Part shown: positions 23,711 through 31,305 of the stretch, piece after piece
Position numbering within the stretch: position 1 is the first letter of the stretch
Layout of the letters: the number at the start of each line of letters is the position of its first letter
Assembly: GCA_025351355.1 (NCBI GenBank)
Contig: JANXWC010000243.1
Coordinates: 1 to 34,065, forward strand
DNA: 34,065 nucleotides
From: Hyphomicrobiaceae bacterium
GTDB taxonomy: Bacteria; Pseudomonadota; Alphaproteobacteria; Rhizobiales; Hyphomicrobiaceae
Reading direction: 5' to 3'
Translations under genes and position numbers: made by a program
Notes under the pieces: model-generated
Told to the model about the DNA's origin: nothing
Seen by the model: only the letters and a program-made list of their open reading frames with translations
Database searches by the model: none

Positions 23711-26700
23711 ATGACATCATTTACAGATATTTTCGTGCGGCGGCCGGTGTTGGCGTCTGTCGTAAGCCTGCTCATTCTGCTGATCGGGTTGGCCGCGCTG
23801 TTCAAGCTGCCGATCCGGCAGTATCCCAAACTTTCGAATACCACGATCACCATCACCACGGCCTATCCCGGCGCGAACGCCGACGTGATCAAAGGCTTCA
23901 TCACAACGCCACTTGAGCAAGCGGTGGCGAGTACGGACGGCATCGATACGCTGGTGTCGAACTCGACGCAGAACACCAGCACACTCACCATGAACCTGCG
24001 CATCGACGCTGACCCGGATCGGGCATTGACCGATGTGCTGGCGAAAATCCAGCAGGTCAAAGGTGTGCTGCCGAAAGAAGCTGTCGATCCGGTGGTGGTC
24101 AAGCAGACCGGCGATCCCACCGCGCTGATGTACCTGTCGTTCAACAGCAAGGTTATGAACGGATCGCAGATCGCCGATTATCTGACACGTGTTGTGCAGC
24201 CGCGTTTGCAGACCGTCGATGGCGTGGCTAACGCGCAGATCCTGGGCGGGCAGACGTTTGCCATGCGCATCTGGCTCGATCCCGATCGCATGACGGCTCT
24301 CAACGTTACACCGGTCGACGTCAGGAACGCGCTGACGGTCAATAATTTCACGTCTGCCGCGGGGCAGGTAAAGAGTGACTTCACGCAAACGACCATCAAC
24401 GCGCAGACGTCGCTGGACAGTCCGGAGGCGTTCGGCAAGCTGGTCGTTGTGGCGCGCGGCGACGCGTTGATCCGCCTCGGCGATATCGCAAAAATTGAGC
24501 TCGGTCCGCAAAGCGCTGACTCGTCGTCCGTGTTCGACGGACTGAAAGCCGTCTTCATCGGTGTCTTTGCAACACCGACCGGCAATCCGCTGACGGTGAT
24601 CGATGGCGTGCGCAAGATTGTTCCGGATCTGCAACGGCAATTACCGCCGGGGCTGGATATGGCCATCGCCTACGATGCGACCGGGTTCATCCGCGCCTCG
24701 ATTTCGGAAGTGATCAAGACGCTCGCCGAAGCCGCGCTGATCGTCATCGTGGTGATCTTTCTGTTCCTCGGCAGCCTGCGATCGACGGTCATTCCGATCG
24801 TCACGATCCCGTTGTCGCTGATCGGTGTGATGATCATGCTGCTGGGGTTGGGTTATTCGATCAATCTGCTGACGCTGCTGGCGCTGGTGCTGGCCATCGG
24901 ATTGGTGGTCGACGACGCCATCGTGGTGGTGGAAAATATCTCGCGCCATATCGAGGAAGGTGAAACGCCGTACGACGCGGCGATTGACGGCGCGCGCGAG
25001 ATTGCGCTGCCGGTCATTTCCATGACAGTCACGCTGGCGGCTGTCTATGCGCCGATCGGGTTCGTCTCTGGGTTGACCGGTGCATTGTTCCGGGAGTTTG
25101 CGTTCACACTGGCGGGCGCGGTGATCATTTCCGGCGTGATCGCACTGACGTTGACGCCGATGATGTGTTCAAAATTGCTGAAGGCAAATGCCAGCGAAGG
25201 ACGGTTTGTGTCCTGGCTCAACCGCACGTTCGACAATCTGCGCCAGCGCTATGAGCGCCGCCTGCATGGCACGCTCAATCATCGACCGGTGTCACTCATT
25301 GTCGTTGCGGGCGCGATCGTCGCGACTGGGTTGATGTATGCAACGACGCAAAAAGAACTGGCGCCGGAGGAAGATCAGGGCATTCTGTTCAATATCGTCA
25401 AGACACCGCAATCAGCCAACCTCGATTACCTCGAACACGCGACCGGCGTCCTCTACAAGACGTTCGACGAACTTCCGGAGAAGGCGCATGTGTTTGCGAT
25501 CAACGGAGCTCCGAACGTGCATCAGGGTTTTGCCGGCGTACTGCTGAAGCCCTGGGATGAACGCACGCGGACGCAAAAACAGGTGCTGCAGGCATTGCAA
25601 CCAAAGCTCGCGGGGCTGGCCAGCGCGCAGGTGCTGTCGTTCGCGCGCCCGTCTTTGCCGACGAACAGCAACGGACCGCCGCTGCAATTTGTGATCACGA
25701 CGACCGGTGATTTCAAGCAGCTGGCACAGGTTCTCGACGAGTTGCAGAATGCGGCGCGGGCGAGCGGTTTGTTTCTATTCACCGACACCGACTTGAAGTT
25801 CGATACGCCGCAACTCGAATTCAATATCGACCACGACAAGGCCAATCGCCTCGGCATTTCGATGCAGGACATCGGCGGATCGCTGGCGACGCTGCTCGGC
25901 GGCAACTACGTCAACCGTTTCAATCTTTATGGCCGCAGCTATCAGGTCATTCCGCAAGTGCCGCGCGACAATAGACTGACGCGCGACTGGTTGACCCGCT
26001 ATCAGGTGCGCACAAGTTCGGGCGCGCTGGTGCCGCTGTCGACGGTGGCGTCGGTATCGGAGTCCGTGCAACCCACCGCGCTCACCAGTTTCCAGCAATT
26101 GAATTCGGCGACTTTGGTCGGCGTGCCTTTCCCCGGTCGCTCGCTCGGCGAGGTCATCGACTTTCTGAAGCAGACCGCCAAAAGCACTTTTCCCGAAGGG
26201 TATTCCTATGACTATCAGGGCGAGAGCCGGCAGTTTGTGCAGGAAGGCGGTACTCTGGCCGTTACGTTTGTGTTCGCCCTCTTGATAATATTTCTAGTAT
26301 TAGCGGCGCAGTTTGAAAGCTTCCGCGATCCGTTGATCATTCTCATCGCGTTGCCCACGTCGCTGTTCGGCGCGCTGCTGCCGTTGAATCTGGGATTGGG
26401 GACAATCAATATTTACAGTCAGGTTGGCCTGGTGACGCTGATCGGGCTCATTTCCAAGCACGGCATTCTGATGGTCGAATTTGCCAACGCGCTGCAGCAA
26501 AGCGACGGGCTCAATGCGCGGGCCGCCATCGAAAAGGCGGCATCGGTGCGGCTCAGGCCGATCCTGATGACGACGGCGGCGATGGTGGTCGGCATGGTGC
26601 CGCTGCTGTTCGCATCGGGCGCGGGTGCTGCGAGCCGCTTCAGCATCGGCTTGGTCATCGCCGCGGGCATGACCGTCGGGACGCTGTTCACGCTGTTCGT

Positions 26701-26791
26701 GACGCCGGCCGTCTATACCTATCTTGCCGCCGATCACCGCAAAGTCCGCGAGGAAGCCACCGGCTTGGAGGCCAGGCCGCAACACAGTTAG
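23711..26791 (+). CDS. RND multidrug efflux permease (HAE1/AcrB family)
   Basis: A 1026-residue proton-driven drug exporter, the normal length for the family. Twelve membrane helices are expected in two halves, with the periplasmic porter loops at about 35-335 and 560-870. The start MTSFTDIFVRRPVLASVVSL is standard. The proton-relay residues are visible as Asp401-Asp402 in GLVVDDAIVVVEN and Lys916 in GLISKHGILMVE. The porter motif TTAYPGANADVIKGF and the second-half PTSLFGALLPL also fit. It follows the adaptor gene by 10 bases. The drug range cannot be told from sequence. No local regulator or TolC-like gene is present, so control and the outer-membrane partner lie elsewhere. Confidence 0.96.
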   Translation: MTSFTDIFVRRPVLASVVSLLILLIGLAALFKLPIRQYPKLSNTTITITTAYPGANADVIKGFITTPLEQAVASTDGIDTLVSNSTQNTSTLTMNLRIDADPDRALTDVLAKIQQVKGVLPKEAVDPVVVKQTGDPTALMYLSFNSKVMNGSQIADYLTRVVQPRLQTVDGVANAQILGGQTFAMRIWLDPDRMTALNVTPVDVRNALTVNNFTSAAGQVKSDFTQTTINAQTSLDSPEAFGKLVVVARGDALIRLGDIAKIELGPQSADSSSVFDGLKAVFIGVFATPTGNPLTVIDGVRKIVPDLQRQLPPGLDMAIAYDATGFIRASISEVIKTLAEAALIVIVVIFLFLGSLRSTVIPIVTIPLSLIGVMIMLLGLGYSINLLTLLALVLAIGLVVDDAIVVVENISRHIEEGETPYDAAIDGAREIALPVISMTVTLAAVYAPIGFVSGLTGALFREFAFTLAGAVIISGVIALTLTPMMCSKLLKANASEGRFVSWLNRTFDNLRQRYERRLHGTLNHRPVSLIVVAGAIVATGLMYATTQKELAPEEDQGILFNIVKTPQSANLDYLEHATGVLYKTFDELPEKAHVFAINGAPNVHQGFAGVLLKPWDERTRTQKQVLQALQPKLAGLASAQVLSFARPSLPTNSNGPPLQFVITTTGDFKQLAQVLDELQNAARASGLFLFTDTDLKFDTPQLEFNIDHDKANRLGISMQDIGGSLATLLGGNYVNRFNLYGRSYQVIPQVPRDNRLTRDWLTRYQVRTSSGALVPLSTVASVSESVQPTALTSFQQLNSATLVGVPFPGRSLGEVIDFLKQTAKSTFPEGYSYDYQGESRQFVQEGGTLAVTFVFALLIIFLVLAAQFESFRDPLIILIALPTSLFGALLPLNLGLGTINIYSQVGLVTLIGLISKHGILMVEFANALQQSDGLNARAAIEKAASVRLRPILMTTAAMVVGMVPLLFASGAGAASRFSIGLVIAAGMTVGTLFTLFVTPAVYTYLAADHRKVREEATGLEARPQHS

Positions 26792-26872
26792 TCGGCTCAA
26801 AGGCAACAACCTCCCGCACGCGACGCCGATGGTCATAGCCGGCGCGGCGAATTTGCTGGCTGTCTCCAATTG

Positions 26873-27592
26873 TTATTTGCCGCGTGTTGCAGCGGTTGTG
26901 GTGGCGCCGTGGGCGCGCAGGATGGCGGCGAGCGCGGTGAGCTTGCGGGCTTCGGCATGAGCGAGCGCCGTCTTGCCGCGCTTGTCGGCGATATTGGGAT
27001 TGGCACCGGCCTGCAAAACCATGCGCGTAATATCTTGAACGCGGGGGCCGCCGTCGCTGAGGTAGGCGATCTCGATCAGGCAGGTCCAGCCGAGGTTGTT
27101 GATATGATCGAGATCGATGGCGGTATCCAGCAGTACGCGCACGGCTTCGAGATGGCCTTTTTCGCAGGCTGGGATCAATGCCGTGCCGCCGAAACGATTG
27201 CGGATTGCCAAGTTCGGTCCGTGCGGGATCATCAGTCGGAGGATGTCGGCGCGGCCGAGGGCGCCGGCCAACAGCCAGGGCGTATCGAGGTCGCGCGCCT
27301 GGGCGTTGACGCTGGCGCCTTCCGCCAACAACAGTTTGACCGCCTCAAGCCGATTTTTCTCGACCGCCATGTAAAGCGGCGTGCGCAATGATTCGTCGGT
27401 CACGTCGACCTTGGTGCCAACGACGATCAGCCGGTTGATGGCCGACAGATCACCGGTCTCAGCCGCTTCCAGCATCTTGAAGCGCTGCCGGCTGGCGTCT
27501 TCGGTGTCAACCTTCTGCGCGAGAGCGAGCCCGCCGGAAAATGCGGCGAAAACGAAGAGTGGCGTAAAAAATCTGAATAAATACCGGTGCAT
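26873..27592 (-). CDS. exported ankyrin-repeat protein
   Basis: A 239-residue protein with a signal peptide (MHRYLFRFFTPLFVFAAFSG, ending ALAQ) followed by about five ankyrin repeats. The repeats appear as MLEAAETGDLSAINRLIVVG, RTPLYMAVEKNRLEAVKLLL, DTPWLLAGALGRADILRLMI, GTALIPACEKGHLEAVRVLL, then a longer unit with an insert before VLQAGANPNIADKRGKTAL. Such periplasmic ankyrin proteins are thought to bind other proteins, but this one's partner is unknown. The start at 27592 is chosen for its signal peptide; the frame remains open further upstream. It converges on the efflux pump gene and diverges from the dioxygenase gene. Confidence 0.88.
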   Translation of the reverse strand: MHRYLFRFFTPLFVFAAFSGGLALAQKVDTEDASRQRFKMLEAAETGDLSAINRLIVVGTKVDVTDESLRTPLYMAVEKNRLEAVKLLLAEGASVNAQARDLDTPWLLAGALGRADILRLMIPHGPNLAIRNRFGGTALIPACEKGHLEAVRVLLDTAIDLDHINNLGWTCLIEIAYLSDGGPRVQDITRMVLQAGANPNIADKRGKTALAHAEARKLTALAAILRAHGATTTAATRGK

Positions 27593-27728
27593 GTGCTGCC
27601 AAGGTTGACGATCTGTGCGGACGCGAGCGTATGTGTGCATAGCGTTATTCGACGACGATTGCATAGACGTCGCGCAGCAACCGTGATTGTTTTGCGGTCG
27701 AGGTGTGTAAGCTGAAGGAAGCCCGGCC

Positions 27729-28532
27729 ATGAAACTCAATGACACACAGGTGCAGCAGTTCAAGTCTGACGGTTGGCTGTTCATGCCGGACGCTTTTTCC
27801 ATGGAAGAGGTGGAAGCGCTGCGCCAGGAAGCGGAGGGGATCTACGCCGCCAACCGGCCGGAAATCTGGCGGGAGAAAAATGGCGCGCCGCGCACGGCGT
27901 TCGCCGCTCACACGTACAATGAAGGGTTTGGGATCCTCGGCCGGCATCCGCGGCTGGTAAAGCCGGTCGAGCAGCTGTTCGGCGAGCAGGTCTACATGCA
28001 TCAATACAAGATCAACGCCAAAGCCAAGTTCGATGGCGACGTCTGGCAGTGGCATCAGGATTACGGCACCTGGCTGCGCGACGACGGTATGCCCGAGCCA
28101 CGCGCCATGAATATCGCGGTGTTTCTCGATGAGGTGTTCACTTACAACGGCCCGTTGATGCTGATCCCGAAGAGTCAGCATCACGGCAATCTGCCGGCCG
28201 GCCACGATCTCGGCACCACCAGTTATCCGTTGTGGACGCTCGACCATGCAACGGTGGAAAAATTATGCGCCGAGGGCGGCATTGTGGTGCCGGTCGGCAA
28301 GCCCGGCGGCGTGCTGATGTTCCACGGCAATCTCGTGCACGGCTCGGCGGGCAACATCACGCCCTATAGCCGCAAAATCGTTTATCTTACCCTCAACGCC
28401 GTTTCCAATTACATCCGCAAGCCCACGCATCCGGAATGGATCGCGCACCAGGATTTCACGCCGATCATGCCGTGTGCCGATGATGCGCTATTGCAATATT
28501 CCCGCAAGCACCGGCGGCAGGCGGCGGCATGA
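27729..28532 (+). CDS. PhyH-type Fe(II)/2-oxoglutarate dioxygenase, ectoine-hydroxylase-like
   Basis: A 267-residue cytoplasmic oxygenase of the phytanoyl-CoA dioxygenase superfamily. The iron ligands are His109 and Asp111 in WQWHQDYGTW and His204 in NLVHGSAGN; Arg215 in TPYSR should hold 2-oxoglutarate. The stretch WHQDYGTWLRDDGMPEPRA is close to the signature of ectoine 5-hydroxylase (EctD), as is NGPLMLIPKSQHHG. No ectABC genes are nearby, so the true substrate may be another small amine or amino acid such as proline, or imported ectoine. GGAAG 8 bases before the ATG supports the start. The gene appears to stand alone. Confidence 0.88.
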   Translation: MKLNDTQVQQFKSDGWLFMPDAFSMEEVEALRQEAEGIYAANRPEIWREKNGAPRTAFAAHTYNEGFGILGRHPRLVKPVEQLFGEQVYMHQYKINAKAKFDGDVWQWHQDYGTWLRDDGMPEPRAMNIAVFLDEVFTYNGPLMLIPKSQHHGNLPAGHDLGTTSYPLWTLDHATVEKLCAEGGIVVPVGKPGGVLMFHGNLVHGSAGNITPYSRKIVYLTLNAVSNYIRKPTHPEWIAHQDFTPIMPCADDALLQYSRKHRRQAAA

Positions 28533-28617
28533 GATGCCGCGACCCGGACTGAATTCCGCCACGGGGCCGTGTGCTTAAGTTGCGCTGATTGAAAGTGCGC
28601 GACAGGGGCACAGCGTA

Positions 28618-29925
28618 ATGGACGACAGGGAGCAGGGCTCGATCCGACCCGACCGCCGCGCCATCTGGCGTGGGTTGACGGCGGTGATTGCAACGACGGG
28701 TCTCGCGGCGATGGGAAATCCGCGGATGGCTCAGGCGCGATCGGCTCAAGTGGTGACGACGGGGGCTCAGGCGCTGGTGGCGGACGGGTTTGCGGCGCTA
28801 CAAGGTTTGCACGTCGGGTTGATCACCAACCAGACGGGCCGCGTTGGCGACGCTCATCTCGCAGATCTGCTCCATGCTGCGCCGCAAGTCCGGCTGACGG
28901 CACTGCTGGCGCCGGAGCATGGACTGCGCGGCAGCACCGAAGCCGGGGCGTCGGTCGCGGACGGCCGCGATCGGACGGGTGTGCCGGTATACAGTCTCTA
29001 TGGGGCTAATCGCGCGCCGACCGCCGCCATGCTGCGTGATGTCGATGCACTGGTGTTTGACATTCAGGATATTGGCGCTCGCTTCTATACCTACATCTCG
29101 ACCATGGGGTTGGCGATGCAGGCTGCCGCCCGGCGGCGCATTCCGTTCATCGTCCTCGACCGGCCGAACCCGCTAGGCGGCGACTACGTATCGGGCTTCG
29201 CGCTCGAGCGGCCTCTGAAGTCATTTGTCGGCATGTATCCGATCCCCATCGTGCACGGCATGACAGTCGGTGAGTTGGCCGGCATGATCAAGGGCCGGCG
29301 CTGGCTCGCTGATCTCGACGCGCTGGATCTGCGTGTGGTGCGGTGCGCGGGCTGGCAGCGCGCCATGCGCTGGCCGGAAACGGGTCTGCCCTGGGTCGCT
29401 ACGAGCCCGAATATTCCGTCGTTCGCGGCAGCGCTGAGTTACCCCGGAATTGGCATCGTCGGCGAGACGGCGATGAACGAGGGGCGTGGCACCGGATTGC
29501 CGTTTTCGCAATTTGGCGCGCCATGGCTGGATGCGCCGAAGCTGGCGTCGGGGCTTGCGCAGGCGCGATTGCCTGGAGTGCTCTTCGAGCCGACGAGGTA
29601 CACGCCGCAACCGCTGCCAGGGATAGCGCTGAACCCGCGTTTTGCCGGCGAGAAGATCAACGCCGTGAGCCTGCGCGTGACGAGTGTCAGCGGTTACCTG
29701 CCGATGGAGGTGGGCGTGCACGCACTCGCGCTGCTGCAGCGGCAGGCCTTGTTTCGCGGCGAGCCACTACTGCCGGCTCGCTTGAACATGTTTCACGCCA
29801 TCGCGGGCACGCGGCGATTGCACCGGCTGCTTGACGAGGGCGCGACGGGTGATGCCATCGTCAGTTCCTGGCAGCGCGAGGTGGCCGAGTTTCGTTCGAT
29901 GCGGCGCGACTATCTGGTGTACTGA
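28618..29925 (+). CDS. DUF1343 exo-beta-N-acetylmuramidase (NamZ-like), exported
   Basis: A 435-residue member of the DUF1343/NamZ family, whose characterised member removes N-acetylmuramic acid from the non-reducing ends of peptidoglycan fragments. Seen motifs are GLITNQTG (68-74), LLAPEHGLRG with Glu100, FDIQDIGARFYTY (147-159), LDRPNP (180-185), HGMTVGEL and NEGRGTG with Glu288. The N-terminus carries DRRAIWRGL followed by a hydrophobic stretch and AQA at residue 40, resembling a twin-arginine export signal, so it is probably periplasmic and involved in cell-wall turnover. Neighbouring genes give no pathway link. Confidence 0.88.
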   Translation: MDDREQGSIRPDRRAIWRGLTAVIATTGLAAMGNPRMAQARSAQVVTTGAQALVADGFAALQGLHVGLITNQTGRVGDAHLADLLHAAPQVRLTALLAPEHGLRGSTEAGASVADGRDRTGVPVYSLYGANRAPTAAMLRDVDALVFDIQDIGARFYTYISTMGLAMQAAARRRIPFIVLDRPNPLGGDYVSGFALERPLKSFVGMYPIPIVHGMTVGELAGMIKGRRWLADLDALDLRVVRCAGWQRAMRWPETGLPWVATSPNIPSFAAALSYPGIGIVGETAMNEGRGTGLPFSQFGAPWLDAPKLASGLAQARLPGVLFEPTRYTPQPLPGIALNPRFAGEKINAVSLRVTSVSGYLPMEVGVHALALLQRQALFRGEPLLPARLNMFHAIAGTRRLHRLLDEGATGDAIVSSWQREVAEFRSMRRDYLVY

Positions 29926-29936
29926 CCGGGCGGACG

Positions 29937-29961
29937 GGAACTGATTGGTGGCTGTGGCGTT
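29937..29961 (+). promoter_or_regulatory. EcfG-type general stress promoter before the GFA gene
   Basis: GGAAC (29937-29941), 16 bases, then CGTT (29958-29961): an exact match to the alphaproteobacterial EcfG/RpoE2/SigT consensus. It lies 31 bases before the ATG of the GFA-family gene and leaves room for a short leader containing the ribosome binding site. Confidence 0.75.
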
Positions 29962-29992
29962 GGGGTTTAGTATTGCAAGGCGAGGGTGCGTC

Positions 29993-30367
29993 ATGGCGGT
30001 TTCCGGGGCGTGCCATTGTGGCGATACGGCATTCGCGATTGACGCAGACATCCCGCAAGAATTAACGCGGTGTACTTGCTCGTTCTGCGCCAAACGCGGC
30101 GCGCTTTGGGCGTATTACCAACCGGCACAGTTTCGTCTTGCGTCGCCAGCGGTGCACTCTGTTACGTATCGTTGGCGGACGAATAACGTGGCGCATAATT
30201 TCTGTTCGCGATGCGGTTGCGGAACATTCAGCGATTCGCCTGATTTTCAAACAGATGGCACGTGGGACGGCGTAACTCGCCGCATTGGCGTCAACGCGCA
30301 TTTGTTCGATGACTTCGATGCGGCAACTGCGGCTGTCATCGTGATCGACGGGAAGAACCTTTGGTAA
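29993..30367 (+). CDS. GFA/CENP-V-family zinc protein
   Basis: A 124-residue protein of the glutathione-dependent formaldehyde-activating (Gfa) family, small zinc proteins whose archetype promotes S-hydroxymethylglutathione formation; many members have no assigned reaction. Zinc ligands are visible as Cys7 and Cys9 (CHCG), Cys27, Cys29 and Cys32 (CTCSFC) and Cys71, Cys74 and Cys76 (CSRCGC). The ATG at 29993 is preferred because GCGAGGG lies about 6 bases upstream and the family begins at GACHCG; a frame open from 29945 would run across the promoter. The preceding exact EcfG-type promoter suggests induction in stress or stationary phase. Confidence 0.9.
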   Translation: MAVSGACHCGDTAFAIDADIPQELTRCTCSFCAKRGALWAYYQPAQFRLASPAVHSVTYRWRTNNVAHNFCSRCGCGTFSDSPDFQTDGTWDGVTRRIGVNAHLFDDFDAATAAVIVIDGKNLW

Positions 30368-30400
30368 GTTTTAAGGTTGGAGCGCCCTAGGCGGCGTTTT

Positions 30401-30432
30401 ATTCGGGAACGCTTGTAATTCGGGAACGCTTG
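30401..30432. repeat. 15-base tandem direct repeat carrying two GGAAC boxes
   Basis: The same 15 bases, ATTCGGGAACGCTTG, occur at 30401-30415 and 30418-30432 with a 2-base spacer. Each copy carries a GGAAC -35-like box. Only the second is followed at 16 bases by a perfect CGTT; the first reads CGCT there. Confidence 0.85.
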
Positions 30433-30447
30433 GCAGGAGCAAGCGTT
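30423..30447 (+). promoter_or_regulatory. EcfG-type general stress promoter before the DUF883 gene
   Basis: GGAAC (30423-30427), 16 bases, then CGTT (30444-30447), an exact match to the EcfG consensus. The ATG of the DUF883 gene is 46 bases downstream with a strong AAGGAGAC site. A GGAAC box 17 bases upstream, produced by the tandem repeat, gives a second imperfect site. Confidence 0.8.
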
Positions 30448-30492
30448 ATCAAAACGAACTCCTGTTGTTCGTCAATTCAAAGGAGACTACTC

Positions 30493-30750
30493 ATGGATGA
30501 CCGCATGCAAAACCAGACGTCAAATGATTTCCGCGAAGCGGCCGGCAAGGCTGTAGACTCTGCAAAAAAGCAGGCGTCGCAAGCAGTTGATACAGCGAAG
30601 CAACAAGCAGCGCACGCCGTAGATGTCGCCCAGGATGCGGCAATGTCGACAATTGGTGATCTGGAGTCGCAGATTCGCAAGAATCCGACGCAGTCGGCGC
30701 TGATCGCCGCCGGGATTGGTTTGGTTGTCGGTATGCTGCTGGCACGCTGA
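30493..30750 (+). CDS. DUF883 (ElaB/YqjD-like) small membrane protein
   Basis: An 85-residue protein with a long amphipathic, alanine- and lysine-rich helical region (about 10-60, with repeated KKQASQAVDTAKQQAAHAVD-like units), then the family ending RKNPTQSALIAAGIGLVVGMLLAR with a single membrane helix. E. coli relatives ElaB and YqjD are stress- and stationary-phase inner-membrane proteins that associate with ribosomes. The ATG at 30493 has AAGGAGAC just upstream. It is the first gene of a two-gene unit beginning at an exact EcfG-type promoter (30423-30447), which fits a stress role. Confidence 0.85.
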   Translation: MDDRMQNQTSNDFREAAGKAVDSAKKQASQAVDTAKQQAAHAVDVAQDAAMSTIGDLESQIRKNPTQSALIAAGIGLVVGMLLAR

Positions 30751-30801
30751 TGGCAGTCGCAGCACCTGCAACTGATTGGTTCTTTGATAGGGCGATAAGT
30801 C

Positions 30802-31236
30802 ATGACCGATACTCAACCGGCGCGTGAGAAAGCGAAGAGCGTACTTGGCCAAGCTGAGCACGTCGTCCGCCACAACCCATTGCTGGCTGTCGGCACACTC
30901 TTAAGCGTCGGCCTGGTTTTGGGTTATTCTCTCAAAGCCGGCTCACGGCCGCCGCGCCGCCTCGATCGCCTGCAACGGCTTGCTGGCACGGACTATCGCA
31001 GCCGCGATCTTGAGCGCGCGATTGATCGGATGGAAACGGTAATAAACCGTTCGGTGCCGCGGGCCTATGAAACGGTGCGAGATAAAGTATCTGATTGGCC
31101 GGAAATTGTGACGACGTTGACGCAGTTGTGGCAAAACAAGGCGGTGCCGAAGTTGGAAGAGGCGCGCAACGCCATCCCCAACGTGTCGGACATCAAGTCG
31201 ACCGTGTCGAACGCGTCGGCTAAATGGACGAAGTGA
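30802..31236 (+). CDS. DUF883-associated small membrane protein
   Basis: A 144-residue protein of unrecognised family. An N-terminal helical part (AREKAKSVLGQAEHVVRHNP) leads into one membrane helix (about 27-44, LLAVGTLLSVGLVLGYSL), in an arrangement like the end of the preceding protein (HNP/KNP before the helix). A basic region (RPPRRLDRLQRL) and a long, probably helical, tail with a WPEIVTTLTQLW segment follow. It starts 51 bases after the DUF883 stop, and an intrinsic terminator follows its own stop, so both are in one transcript from the stress promoter. A cytoplasmic coiled tail binding another envelope protein is possible. Confidence 0.75.
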   Translation: MTDTQPAREKAKSVLGQAEHVVRHNPLLAVGTLLSVGLVLGYSLKAGSRPPRRLDRLQRLAGTDYRSRDLERAIDRMETVINRSVPRAYETVRDKVSDWPEIVTTLTQLWQNKAVPKLEEARNAIPNVSDIKSTVSNASAKWTK

Positions 31237-31257
31237 GAGACACTCCATCGGATTCAT

Positions 31258-31285
31258 AAAAGGCCGCTTGTTTGCGGCCTTTTTG
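31258..31285 (+). terminator. intrinsic terminator of the DUF883 operon
   Basis: AAAAGGCCGC (31258-31267), a 6-base loop, then GCGGCC running into TTTTT (31274-31284). It lies 21 bases after the stop of the second gene, and with the A-run on its left arm it may also serve the convergent gene. Confidence 0.85.
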
Positions 31286-31305
31286 TTTTCAACTCGGTCC
31301 CTTTG

